Both the position numbers and the translations under genes were made by a program. Positions 16,304 through 24,854 of a stretch of DNA of 64,000 nucleotides are shown piece by piece. Position 1 is the stretch's first letter. Each line of letters starts with the position of its first letter. The notes under the pieces were generated by a model. It saw only the letters and a program-made list of their open reading frames with translations, did no database searches and was not told where the DNA came from. The stretch comes from Chloroflexota bacterium (GTDB lineage: Bacteria > Chloroflexota > Limnocylindria > QHBO01), in NCBI GenBank assembly GCA_003243965.1, contig QHBO01000048.1, forward strand, positions 1-64,000. Reading direction: 5' to 3'.

Positions 16304-17677
16304 TCAGGGGCGGCAGTCCTTGATCCGCGCCGAGTACATCGTGAATCGCGAGCCGATGTCGACCGGGGTGCCCGCGGTTGGCTCCTGGTCGACGATGCCG
16401 GCAGGCTTCGACACATCCTGGTTGCAGCGGATTGTCCAGTTCAGACGCGCGGCGCGCGCCATCTGAATCGCCTCCGCCGTCGGGCGTCCGACCGTGTTCG
16501 GTACCGCCACCTGTCCCGGCCGCAGCGTGGCGGTGGGGCTCGACGTGGTGCCACCACTGCCGGGCACCCGGGTCCGGGTCAGCCCGGGAACCAGGATGGC
16601 AGCCACCACCAGGGCGGCTACCAGCGTGAGGGCGACCGCCACCAGACCTCCGAGCCAGCCGGTTCGGGAGCGACGCGCGCGACGCGCCGGACGTCGGACC
16701 GGCTGCTGACGCGCGGGCACCGCGGCCGGCGGTGGCGGCCCTACGACGGGCGGGATGTAGGACGGCGCCACATCACGCACCGGCGGCTGCACCAGACGGG
16801 GAATCGTTTCGGTCGCCTCATCGGAGCGTGCGACGGCGAGCTGCAGCGCGCGGCGCATCGCGGCGGCCGACTCGAAGCGCCGCTCGGGGGCCATCTCCAG
16901 CGCCTGGAGGGCGACATCGGCGATCCGCGGCGCCACGCCGGGAGCGAGGCGCGCCGGCGATGGCGGAGGACCGGCCCGCTGCGCCGCGGCCACCTGGTCA
17001 GAGGTGGTCCCCGCGAACGGGGGACGGCCGGCGAGCGCCTGGTAGAAGACCGCGCCGACGGCAAACACGTCACTGGCTCGGGTGAGGCGGTCTCCGGCGA
17101 GCTGCTCCGGGCTCATGGCCTGCAGCGTCCCGATCGCCGTCGCCTCGGGCCGCATCGCGCCGGTCTGGGCGATGCCGAAATCGATCAGCTTGGCCCCATC
17201 CTCGCGGACGAGGATGTTGCCCGGCTTCACGTCGCAATGGACGAGGCCGTGGGCGTGGACCGCGGCCAGGCCGGCAAGGACGTCCCGCAGGATCGGCACG
17301 ATTTCATCGGCGGGCAGACGGCCCCGCTCGTCGAGCAGCTCGCGCAGCGAGCGCGAGCCGTCGAGGAGCTCCATGGCGATGAAGCGCAGCGCGGCGTCGC
17401 TGCCCGAGTCATAGACGTGTACCAGGTTGGGGTGGGTGATCGCCGCCGCCGCTCGAGCCTCGGCGAGGAATCGGTCGACGAAGGCGGGATCGTCGGCGTA
17501 CGGCAGCGACAGGATCTTGAGCGCCACGTCGCGGTCGAGCCGCTCGTCGCGGGCGCGGTACACGCGCGCCATCCCGCCGCGGGCGAGCAGATCCGTGACC
17601 CGGTACCGACCGGCGACCGTCACCCCGAGCGTCGGATCGGGGAGCTCGGGTGCACCCGCCGGCATCGGACCGATCAT
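16304..17677 (-). CDS. Membrane Ser/Thr protein kinase with one PASTA domain, HCD variant
   Basis: PknB-type sensor kinase of about 457 residues: cytosolic kinase domain (residues about 20-285), Pro/Arg-rich juxtamembrane linker, one membrane helix (about 355-380), and a single extracellular PASTA domain (VAVPNTVGRPTAEAIQMARA). The glycine loop LLARGGMARVY, the catalytic Lys in VALKIL and IDFGIA are intact. The catalytic loop reads HCDVKPGN, so the Arg of HRD is Cys, and the activation segment ends GTLQAMSPEQ instead of the usual YMAPEQ. PASTA domains bind muropeptides, consistent with nearby wall genes. The start could also be an ATG four codons later. Confidence 0.88.
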   Translation of the reverse strand: MIGPMPAGAPELPDPTLGVTVAGRYRVTDLLARGGMARVYRARDERLDRDVALKILSLPYADDPAFVDRFLAEARAAAAITHPNLVHVYDSGSDAALRFIAMELLDGSRSLRELLDERGRLPADEIVPILRDVLAGLAAVHAHGLVHCDVKPGNILVREDGAKLIDFGIAQTGAMRPEATAIGTLQAMSPEQLAGDRLTRASDVFAVGAVFYQALAGRPPFAGTTSDQVAAAQRAGPPPSPARLAPGVAPRIADVALQALEMAPERRFESAAAMRRALQLAVARSDEATETIPRLVQPPVRDVAPSYIPPVVGPPPPAAVPARQQPVRRPARRARRSRTGWLGGLVAVALTLVAALVVAAILVPGLTRTRVPGSGGTTSSPTATLRPGQVAVPNTVGRPTAEAIQMARAARLNWTIRCNQDVSKPAGIVDQEPTAGTPVDIGSRFTMYSARIKDCRP

Positions 17678-17697
17678 GTGCGCACACCGATCACGCC

Positions 17698-17703
17698 TAT
17701 CAT
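17698..17703 (+). promoter_or_regulatory. -10 hexamer TATCAT, adenosine deaminase gene
   Basis: TATCAT lies 6 bases before the GTG at 17710, which argues for that start over an in-frame upstream ATG. Confidence 0.55.
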
Positions 17704-17709
17704 CGGCCG

Positions 17710-18780
17710 GTGGGCGCCGATCTCGATCTCCAGCCACTCCCCAAGGCGGAACTCCACCAGCACCTCGACGGCGCGATGCGAGTCGAGACCGCGGTCGCGC
17801 TCGCCGCGGTGGCGGGCACGTCGCTGACCGCTGACGAGGCGCGGCGCCGAATGGTGGCGCCTGATCGGTGCGCGAGCCAGGCAGAGCTGCTGCGCTACTT
17901 CGAGCTGCCCATCAGCCTGCTCCAGACCGAACGCGCGCTGCGCCGGGTCGCCGCGGAGCTGGTCGCCGACCTCGTCGCCGACGGTGTGCGGTACGCCGAG
18001 ATCCGGTGGGCCCCCCGCCTCCACCTGGAGGGCGGACTCTCCGTGGGAGAGGTGATCACGGCGGTGGCGGTCGGGATCGCCGAGGCGGCGGCGGCGATCG
18101 GGCCGCGGACGCCGCTCATCGGGCTGATCGTGAGCGCGATGCGCTCGCATCCCCCCGCCGCCAACGTGCAGCTCGCGCACGACGCCGTGGCATTCGGGCC
18201 CCCGGTGGTCGGATTCGATCTTGCCGGCGACGAAGCCGGCTTCCCCGCCCCGCCCCACGCGGCAGCATTCGTCGTCGCCCGCGAGGGAGGACTCGGACTC
18301 AGCGTGCATGCGGGGGAGGTTCCGGGTGTGGAGCATATCGTCGAGGCGCTCGACCTCGGCGCGCGACGGATCGCCCACGGTGTGACCGCCATCGACGATC
18401 CGGCGCTCGTGCAGCGACTGCGGGAGCTGGACGTCACGCTTGACCTGTGTCCCACCAGCAACGTGCAGTCCGGGGTGGTGTCCGGCCTCGGCGCGCACCC
18501 CGCGGCGCGGCTGCACCGCGCGGGGGTGAGCGTCACGCTCTCGACCGACGATCGCACCGTCTCGGGCACCACGCTCAGCGCGGAGCTGGCTCGCACCGCC
18601 GCCGCACTGCGGCTCAGCCGCGCGGAGCTCGCGCAGATCGCGCTCAACGGCTTCCGCCGGGGGTTCGCCCCGTCCGGCATGCGTGCCCCACTGATCGCGG
18701 AGGCGGAGCGGGCCTGGTCGAGCTGGGCGACACGCACCGCCCGCCCGGCCCATCCGACCCGTACGGCGCGCGCCGGCTAG
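17710..18780 (+). CDS. add: Adenosine deaminase
   Basis: Deaminates adenosine or deoxyadenosine to inosine in the cytosol. All catalytic motifs of the family are intact in the 356-residue product: zinc ligands in ELHQHLDGAM, substrate and catalytic residues in SVHAGEV, a later zinc His in RRIAHGVTA, and the STDD pair. The GTG start gives the normal N-terminus VGADLDLQPLPKAELHQHLD and follows the -10 hexamer directly. It is convergent, two bases apart, with the HAD gene and close to a nucleoside importer, which fits purine salvage. A paralog with altered motifs lies at 26954-28027. Confidence 0.93.
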   Translation: MGADLDLQPLPKAELHQHLDGAMRVETAVALAAVAGTSLTADEARRRMVAPDRCASQAELLRYFELPISLLQTERALRRVAAELVADLVADGVRYAEIRWAPRLHLEGGLSVGEVITAVAVGIAEAAAAIGPRTPLIGLIVSAMRSHPPAANVQLAHDAVAFGPPVVGFDLAGDEAGFPAPPHAAAFVVAREGGLGLSVHAGEVPGVEHIVEALDLGARRIAHGVTAIDDPALVQRLRELDVTLDLCPTSNVQSGVVSGLGAHPAARLHRAGVSVTLSTDDRTVSGTTLSAELARTAAALRLSRAELAQIALNGFRRGFAPSGMRAPLIAEAERAWSSWATRTARPAHPTRTARAG

Positions 18781-18782
18781 CG

Positions 18783-19649
18783 TCATCGCGCGCCCACCGT
18801 CAGCCGCTGCGCGATCAGCTCGCGCAGCTCGGTGGGTCCATCCGCCACCGCTCCGGGGCGACGCTCCCCCGCCAGGCCCTCCACCATTCCGCGGTCGGCG
18901 ACGCCGGTGAGGACCAGCACGCTGGCGATCCCCGCCCGGCGGGCGGCCACGATGTCCGAGTCGGGATTGTCCCCGATCACCAGCGCCTCCCCGGGCGCCA
19001 CGCCGTCGCGGTCGAGGATCTCGGCGAACATCGCCGGCTCCGGCTTGCCGATCACCGTCGGAGCCACACCACCTGCGGCCGCGAGCGCCGCGACCATCGC
19101 CCCCGCGCCGGGGAGGAATCCGGCGTGGGTCGGGTACCGCATATCGGCATTCGTCGCCACGAAACCGGCTCCCGCACGGAGCGCGGCGGCGGCAACGGCC
19201 AGGCGCATGTAGTCAAATGCGAGGTCGAGGCCGGTGACCACTGCGTCATACCGACTCGGCAGCTCGCCGCCGTCGTATCCCGGTCCGGCGACTTCCTGCG
19301 CCGGCGTCACGGAGAACGCCGCGTCGCGCAGCTCCTCGACCAGGCCGGCTCCGCCGACGGCCAGCACGGTGGCAACCTCCGGCGCAAGGCGACGAAGGTA
19401 GCCGATGGTCGCCGAAGTGGACGTCACGATGTCGTCGGGGGCCGCGGCGATGCCCATCCGACCGAGGCGGGCTGCGTAGGCGTGGCGGGTCGCCATCGAG
19501 TTGTTGGTCGCGAAGCGGGTGCGCAGCCCGGTCGCCTGCGCCCAGGCCACCAGCGCCGCCGCGCCAGGGATCGGCATCTCGCCACGGTAGATCACCCCGT
19601 CGAGGTCGAAGATGAGCAGCCGCAGTCGGTCGGGCGGGTTGCCATCCAT
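18783..19649 (-). CDS. HAD-superfamily phosphatase, NagD/Pgp-like (type IIA)
   Basis: A 288-residue cytosolic phosphatase with the HAD IIA layout seen in NagD, phosphoglycolate or 4-nitrophenyl phosphatases. Motif I is LLIFDLDGVIYRGEMPIPGA, motif II is the FATNNS region, motif III the Lys in VIGKPEPAMF, and motif IV VIGDNPDSDI. The substrate is not deducible; location beside nucleoside uptake genes suggests but does not show a sugar or nucleotide phosphate. The start MDGNPPDRL is 8 bases from a TATCAT hexamer. An upstream extension is excluded because it would read through the divergent importer promoter. Confidence 0.9.
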   Translation of the reverse strand: MDGNPPDRLRLLIFDLDGVIYRGEMPIPGAAALVAWAQATGLRTRFATNNSMATRHAYAARLGRMGIAAAPDDIVTSTSATIGYLRRLAPEVATVLAVGGAGLVEELRDAAFSVTPAQEVAGPGYDGGELPSRYDAVVTGLDLAFDYMRLAVAAAALRAGAGFVATNADMRYPTHAGFLPGAGAMVAALAAAGGVAPTVIGKPEPAMFAEILDRDGVAPGEALVIGDNPDSDIVAARRAGIASVLVLTGVADRGMVEGLAGERRPGAVADGPTELRELIAQRLTVGAR

Positions 19650-19657
19650 CGCCGTGG

Positions 19658-19663
19658 ATGATA
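19658..19663 (-). promoter_or_regulatory. -10 hexamer TATCAT, HAD phosphatase gene
   Basis: The same hexamer as for the deaminase gene lies 8 bases before the ATG at 19649. Confidence 0.55.
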
Positions 19664-19682
19664 CGAGTGGCCGCGGCTGCGC

Positions 19683-19698
19683 TCCACGCGCGCGTGGA
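19683..19698. promoter_or_regulatory. 16-bp palindrome, operator candidate upstream of importer
   Basis: TCCACGCGCGCGTGGA is a perfect palindrome 6 bases upstream of the importer -35 and 20 bases upstream of the HAD -10. A dimeric regulator could control both genes. No regulator gene is adjacent. Confidence 0.45.
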
Positions 19699-19704
19699 AT
19701 CTGG

Positions 19705-19734
19705 TTGAGGCACGGATCGGCCACCGGGTATGAT
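19705..19734 (+). promoter_or_regulatory. Promoter of nucleoside importer operon
   Basis: TTGAGG (19705-19710), 18 bases, then TATGAT (19729-19734). The predicted start near 19741 leaves a leader of about 90 bases before the lipoprotein ATG. Confidence 0.6.
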
Positions 19735-19832
19735 GCGCTCCGATTCGCGTCGGCTCGCCCTCGGCCGTACCGCGGATGCCACGCCGCAACCGAGCGGCGA
19801 CGGGTACCCGTGACGGAGGGTGAAGGAGACCC

Positions 19833-20975
19833 ATGCGGAAGCCACGGTATGGCCTTGGGGCAGGCGCTGTCGCTGCCTCGATCATCCTTGCGGCCTGTCA
19901 GGGCGGCGGGGCCGGCAACAGCACCAGCGGCAGCAGCAGCACGCCGAGTACAAGCGCCGGCCCGTCCAACAGCCTGAAGATCGGGCTGGTCACCGACGTC
20001 GGCACGCTGGACGACAAGAACTTCAACCAGTTCAGCTGGGAAGGGGCAAAGAAGGGTGCCGCCGATATCGGCGCGCCAGCTCCAAAGTCGGTGGTCACCA
20101 CCGCGTCGGCTGACTACGCCAAGAACATCAAGTCGTTCGTCGACCAGAAGTTCGACATCATCGTCACGGTTGGCTTCGCGCTCGGCAACGACACCACCAA
20201 GGCCGCCAAGGCCAACCCGGGGATCAAGTTCATCGGTGTCGACCAGGGCGTGTGCGTGACGGAGCAGGGTGAGCCTGATCCGAGCTTCGGATGCAAGGGC
20301 GATGGCGCCAAGCTGCTTCCCAACTACCAGGGCCTCGTCTTCAAGGAGGCGCAGCCGGGATACCTGGCCGGCATCGTCGCGGGCAGCATCAGCAAGTCGG
20401 GCCATATCGCGGCCATCGGCGGCACCAAGGTTGTCCCCGCCGTCGCCAACTACATGGCCGGGTATGCGAACGGCGCGGCCAAGGTGAACCCGAATGTCAA
20501 GGTCGAGCTGCAGTACGTCAGTGACCAGCCGGATGCCAAGGCATTCAACGACCCGGCCGGCGGCAAGGCGTTCGCCGAGCAGCTGCTCGCCAAGAACAAG
20601 GATGTCGACGTCCTGTTCCAGGTCGCCGGCAAGACCGGCAACGGCGTGCTGCAGGCTGCCTGCAACGCGAACATCCACGCCATCGGGGTCGATGTCGACC
20701 AGCATCTCTCCACGCCGGAGTCCGCCAAGTGCATCGTCACCAGCGCGGAGAAGAAGCTCACCAAGGCGGTCTCGGACGCGATCAAGCGCGTCTCGGAAAA
20801 GACCGACAAGGGCGGCACGGTGCCGCTCGACATCACGACCGACAGCATCGGTCTGGCACCCTTCTACGATTTCCAGAACCTCATCACCCCGGAGATCCAG
20901 ACCCGGATCGACGACGCGATGAAGGGCCTCAAGGATGGGTCCGTCGACCCGTGCAAACCGATGAAGTGCTCGTAG
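19833..20975 (+). CDS. BMP-family purine nucleoside-binding lipoprotein
   Basis: Extracytoplasmic substrate-binding subunit of an ABC importer. The 380-residue precursor has a signal peptide ending in the lipobox LAAC (Cys about residue 22), a Ser/Thr/Gly linker, then the BMP (PnrA/Med) fold beginning KIGLVTDVGTLDDKNFNQFS, the family's nucleoside-site motif. Related proteins bind purine nucleosides. The start has a GAAGGAG ribosome binding site 5 bases upstream. It heads an operon with an ATPase and two permeases; a hairpin after its stop would leave the binding protein more abundant than the membrane components. Confidence 0.93.
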   Translation: MRKPRYGLGAGAVAASIILAACQGGGAGNSTSGSSSTPSTSAGPSNSLKIGLVTDVGTLDDKNFNQFSWEGAKKGAADIGAPAPKSVVTTASADYAKNIKSFVDQKFDIIVTVGFALGNDTTKAAKANPGIKFIGVDQGVCVTEQGEPDPSFGCKGDGAKLLPNYQGLVFKEAQPGYLAGIVAGSISKSGHIAAIGGTKVVPAVANYMAGYANGAAKVNPNVKVELQYVSDQPDAKAFNDPAGGKAFAEQLLAKNKDVDVLFQVAGKTGNGVLQAACNANIHAIGVDVDQHLSTPESAKCIVTSAEKKLTKAVSDAIKRVSEKTDKGGTVPLDITTDSIGLAPFYDFQNLITPEIQTRIDDAMKGLKDGSVDPCKPMKCS

Positions 20976-21002
20976 CAGCAAGCGCCGACTAGACCGATCC
21001 AA

Positions 21003-21034
21003 ACGAGCGGGCCTCCTCCGGGTGGCCCGCTCGT
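21003..21034 (+). terminator. Hairpin between binding protein and ATPase genes
   Basis: Perfect 11-bp arms (21003-21013 and 21024-21034, ACGAGCGGGCC and complement) with a 10-base loop lie 27 bases after the lipoprotein stop. It probably acts as a partial terminator or mRNA 3'-end stabiliser inside the operon. Confidence 0.7.
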
Positions 21035-21060
21035 CGCGTTTCACCGCTAGGTCAGGGCCG

Positions 21061-22644
21061 ATGGAACCTCCCGATCCCCCGACCATCACGCCGGCGAGCA
21101 CGCCAGCGCTCGAGATGCGCGGCATCACGAAGCGCTATCCCGGCGTCCTGGCCAACGACGCCATCGACCTCGAGGTGCGCCCTGGCGAGATCCATGCCCT
21201 GCTCGGGGAGAACGGGGCCGGCAAGTCGACCCTGATGAACATCCTCTACGGGCTCGCCGTTCCCGACGACGGGCAGATCCTGCTCGACGGCACGCCGGTC
21301 GAGATGCGCAGCCCGGCGGAAGCGATCGCATACGGGATCAGCATGGTCCACCAGCACTTCATGCTCGTTCCGGTGCTATCGGTGGCTGACAACATCCTGC
21401 TCGGCGATGAGCCGGTGGCTGGACTGTTCTTTCTCGACCGCCGACGGGCCCATGCCCGCCTTCGGGAGCTGGCCGGCGGTTTCGGCTGGGACCTCGACCT
21501 CGATGCGCCGGTGGGCAGCCTGTCGGTCGGATGGCAGCAGCGCGTCGAGATCCTCAAGGCGCTGTATCGCAACGCGAGCATCCTGGTGCTGGATGAGCCG
21601 ACCGCCGTCCTCACGCCGCAGGAGACGCAGGAGATCTTCGCCGTCCTGCGTCGCCTGACCGGCGAGGGGTACAGCGTCATCTTCATCAGCCACAAGCTGT
21701 ACGAGGTGCTGGAGATCGCCGATCGGATCACGGTCATCCGGCGAGGGCGCGTCGTTGGACAGCGCGTCCCCGCCGAGACCGATGAGGACGACCTGGCCGA
21801 GCTGATGGTCGGCCGGGAGGTGCAACTCACCGTCGACCGCGGCGAGAGCCATCCGGGAGCGCCGGCCCTGGTCGTCGAGTCGCTTCGAGCCGCTGACGAT
21901 CGCGGCCATGAGGTGGTGCACGAGGTCAGCTTCGAGGTGCGCGCCGGCGAGATCTTCGGGATCGCCGGGGTCGCCGGCAACGGCCAGGACGAGCTGGTCG
22001 AGGCACTTGCCGGGTTGCGCGCTCCGACCGCCGGTCGCGTCCGTCTCGAGGGCCGCGACGTCACCGGCCACAGCGCCCGGGACCTGCATCAGCGGAATGT
22101 CGCCTACGTCCCTGCCGACCGGCACCGCTTCGGGCTGGTGCTCTCGTATCCGCTGACCGACAACCTGGTGCTCACCGATTACTACCACGCACCGTTCGCG
22201 CGGGGCATCGTGCGCGACGATGGCGCCATCACCCGCCACGCGGCCACGGCCATCGAGCGGTTCGACGTCCGCACGCCGTCCACCACCGCGATCGCCGCCA
22301 CGCTGTCGGGCGGGAACCAGCAGAAAGTGGTGGTCGCCCGGGAGCTGGACCGGGAGCTGCGGCTCCTGATCCTCGACCAACCGACGCGAGGTCTTGACGT
22401 CGGCAGCATCGAGTTCATCCACCGCCAGGCGATCGCCAAGCGCGACGCCGGCACTGCGATTCTGCTGGTCTCCGCGGAGCTCGACGAGATCCTGGAGCTC
22501 TCCGACCGGATCGGGGTCATGTACCGCGGCCGGCTGGTGGCAATCGTCGACGGCCCGAGCGCGAGCCGCGAGGAGATCGGCCTGCTGATGGCCACCGGCG
22601 GCCGCGAGGTGACCCCAACCGGCTCGGCGAGCCCGGTCGCGTGA
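21061..22644 (+). CDS. Nucleoside/sugar-type ABC importer ATPase with two NBDs
   Basis: A 527-residue fused double ATPase of the RbsA/NupA type. The N-terminal NBD has Walker A GENGAGKST and Walker B LVLDEPTAVLT with a variant signature LSVGWQQRVE. The C-terminal NBD has a degenerate Walker A (GVAGNGQDE), a normal signature LSGGNQQK and LILDQPTRGLD, as is typical for this family where only one site is consensus. The start MEPPDPPT is preferred over an earlier in-frame codon that would place the N-terminus inside the hairpin. It is the second gene of the BMP operon. Confidence 0.92.
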   Translation: MEPPDPPTITPASTPALEMRGITKRYPGVLANDAIDLEVRPGEIHALLGENGAGKSTLMNILYGLAVPDDGQILLDGTPVEMRSPAEAIAYGISMVHQHFMLVPVLSVADNILLGDEPVAGLFFLDRRRAHARLRELAGGFGWDLDLDAPVGSLSVGWQQRVEILKALYRNASILVLDEPTAVLTPQETQEIFAVLRRLTGEGYSVIFISHKLYEVLEIADRITVIRRGRVVGQRVPAETDEDDLAELMVGREVQLTVDRGESHPGAPALVVESLRAADDRGHEVVHEVSFEVRAGEIFGIAGVAGNGQDELVEALAGLRAPTAGRVRLEGRDVTGHSARDLHQRNVAYVPADRHRFGLVLSYPLTDNLVLTDYYHAPFARGIVRDDGAITRHAATAIERFDVRTPSTTAIAATLSGGNQQKVVVARELDRELRLLILDQPTRGLDVGSIEFIHRQAIAKRDAGTAILLVSAELDEILELSDRIGVMYRGRLVAIVDGPSASREEIGLLMATGGREVTPTGSASPVA

Positions 22645-23753
22645 CCCTCAAGCGCGCCGTCCGGCTCCTGAGCATCCCGGTGCTCGCCATCTTCCTGGCG
22701 CTGGTGGTCGGGGCGGTGCTGATGATCCTCTCCTCGCCGCTGATCAACGGCCTCGATCCCGGACTGCCGCTCTCGGCATACGCGGCGCTCGTCTCCGGCG
22801 CATTCGGCTCGCCGGACGCCCTGGTACAGACCGTGGTGTCGGCCACGCCGTTGATCCTCGCCGGTCTGGCGGTCGGGATCGGCTTCAAGGCCGGGCTGTT
22901 CAACATTGGCGGGCAGGGGCAGTTCCTGGTTGGCGCGGTGGCCGCCGCGGCCGTCGGCGCGGCCGTCTCGACCGCCGGTGGCGTGGTGGCCATCCCGCTC
23001 GCGCTGCTCGCCGGAGTGGTCGCCGGCGCGGCATACGGCTTCATTCCCGGCTTCCTGAAGGCGTACACCGGGGCGCACGAGGTGGTGACCACCATCATGC
23101 TCAACTACGTCGCGATCCAGATGGTCGGCTATCTGATCACCGGACCGCTGCGTGCACAGGGCGCCACCTTCGCCCGCTCGCCGAGCGTCGGCAACGCGGC
23201 GCTCCCGGTCCTGTTCGGCAGCAATGGCCACCTCGGCGTCCTGTTCGCCGTGATCGCCGTCCCCATCGCCTGGTGGCTCCTGTTCCGGACGACCATCGGC
23301 TTCGAGGTGCGCACCGTCGGCGCGAGCCCGGATGCGGCGCGGTACGCGGGGATGCGCCCGCGGCTGGTGATGATGCTGACCCTGGCCGTCGGCGGCCTCT
23401 TGGCTGGACTCGCCGGCGCCGGCGAGATCCTGGGGATCAGCGGTTACATGCCCGCGGGCTATTCCACCAACGTCGGGTTCGACGGGATCACCGTCGCGCT
23501 CCTCGGCCGCGCGAACCCGATCGGGATTCTCCTATCCGGGCTGCTGCTCGGCGCCATGCGCGCCGGCTCCAACCTGATGCAGATCCAGGCGGGCGTGCCG
23601 GTCCAGGTGATCGACGTGCTGCAGGGCGTGATCCTGTTCTTCCTGGCCGCGGAGCTCCTGGTCCGCCGTATCTTCCGCATCCGAGCCGCCCGCGTCCAGG
23701 TCGACGAGCTGCAGACCGTCACCCGCTCGTACAGCAGCCAGACGCCGAAGTAG
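22641..23753 (+). CDS. Nucleoside ABC importer permease 1
   Basis: A 370-residue polytopic permease of the NupB (BPD_transp_2) family. A conserved segment is GFKAGLFNIGGQGQFLVGAV, typical of BMP-system permeases, followed by AYTGAHEVVTTIMLNYVAIQ, where the EVVTTIMLNY motif marks the EAA-like coupling helix. The GTG start overlaps the ATPase stop by four bases (GTGA). The C-terminal tail after the last helix is basic and cytosolic. It pairs with the second permease as a heterodimer. Confidence 0.92.
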   Translation: MTLKRAVRLLSIPVLAIFLALVVGAVLMILSSPLINGLDPGLPLSAYAALVSGAFGSPDALVQTVVSATPLILAGLAVGIGFKAGLFNIGGQGQFLVGAVAAAAVGAAVSTAGGVVAIPLALLAGVVAGAAYGFIPGFLKAYTGAHEVVTTIMLNYVAIQMVGYLITGPLRAQGATFARSPSVGNAALPVLFGSNGHLGVLFAVIAVPIAWWLLFRTTIGFEVRTVGASPDAARYAGMRPRLVMMLTLAVGGLLAGLAGAGEILGISGYMPAGYSTNVGFDGITVALLGRANPIGILLSGLLLGAMRAGSNLMQIQAGVPVQVIDVLQGVILFFLAAELLVRRIFRIRAARVQVDELQTVTRSYSSQTPK

Positions 23754-23759
23754 CGACCG

Positions 23760-24827
23760 ATGGACTTCGTGCTCCACCTCCCCGTCATCGGCCTGCTGCT
23801 GCAGTTCGTGGGCTACCTGGTGGTGGTCAGCGTCCAGAACGGAAACCTGATCATCACGCTCGCCACGCCGATCGGCCTCGGGGCGTTGTGCGGCTTCATG
23901 AACGAGCGCAGCGGGGTGGTGAACATCGGCATCGAGGGGATGATGCTGACCGCCGCATTCATCGCCTGGTACGTCGCCGCGCTCGCCGGGCAGGTGCTCC
24001 CGGCCGGAACACCGGGGCCGCTGGGGATCACGCTGCCGCTGCTCGTCGGCCTTGCGGCGGCACTCGCGGCCGGCGTACTCGTCTCCGCGCTCCACGCCTG
24101 GCTGTCGATCACGGTCCGCGCGGACCAGATCATCTCCGGCACGATCATCAACATCGTGGCGCTCGGGATCACCGGCTACCTGGGGCTGCTGATCAGCCAG
24201 AACTCCCCGTCGAGCGCCGGCAACTTCTCGTCGCTGTCGCTGCCGGCCGGCGTGGATGGCATTCCCGTCCTCGGCTGGCTGCTCAACACGGTCATCGAGC
24301 ACGGGCCGATCACGCTCTCGATGCTGGTCGGCGTTGTGGTCCTTCAGGTGCTCCTGTATCGGTCGCGGTGGGGCCTGCGGACGCGCGCGGTTGGCGAGCA
24401 TCCGAGGGCCGCCGAGACGGTCGGCATCGATGTCATCGCCCTGCGGTACCGCAACGTCCTGCTCGGCGGCCTGCTGGCCGGCCTGGCCGGTGCCTGGTTC
24501 ACGATCGAGTACGGCAACTCGTTTCAGGGCGGGATGACGAACGGTCGAGGCTTCATCGCGCTCGCAGCCCTCATCTTCGGCCGATGGACTCCGGTCGGCG
24601 CGGTGGGCGCGGCGCTGCTGTTCGGCGTCGCCGATGCGCTCGGCACCGCCATCCGCCAAGGACCGCCGACCGGCGACCTGGGAACCTTCCTTACCGCCGT
24701 TCCGCCACAGCTGTTCAGCGCGCTTCCCTACATCGTGACCATCGTCGTCCTGGCCGGCGTGGTGGGGCGCAGCGTGGCGCCCGCGGCCGACGGCCAGCCC
24801 TACGAGCGAGAGTCGAAGGCGACGTAA
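23760..24827 (+). CDS. Nucleoside ABC importer permease 2
   Basis: A 355-residue partner permease of the NupC type. It shows the characteristic first block GALCGFMNERSGVVNIGIEGM, followed by alternating hydrophobic segments and WLSITVRADQIISGTIINI, the coupling region. It starts 6 bases after the first permease stop and completes a standard BMP system (lipoprotein, double ATPase, two permeases). It is convergent with the mrp gene 27 bases away, with no clear hairpin between them. Confidence 0.92.
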   Translation: MDFVLHLPVIGLLLQFVGYLVVVSVQNGNLIITLATPIGLGALCGFMNERSGVVNIGIEGMMLTAAFIAWYVAALAGQVLPAGTPGPLGITLPLLVGLAAALAAGVLVSALHAWLSITVRADQIISGTIINIVALGITGYLGLLISQNSPSSAGNFSSLSLPAGVDGIPVLGWLLNTVIEHGPITLSMLVGVVVLQVLLYRSRWGLRTRAVGEHPRAAETVGIDVIALRYRNVLLGGLLAGLAGAWFTIEYGNSFQGGMTNGRGFIALAALIFGRWTPVGAVGAALLFGVADALGTAIRQGPPTGDLGTFLTAVPPQLFSALPYIVTIVVLAGVVGRSVAPAADGQPYERESKAT

Positions 24828-24854
24828 CGCCGGACCGGCGCTGGGGACCCCGTC

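Noticed and set aside
19741-19832. Leader of the nucleoside importer considered as a purine riboswitch
   Set aside because: It lacks the conserved purine-aptamer core and has no terminator or ribosome-binding-site-masking stem that I could find.
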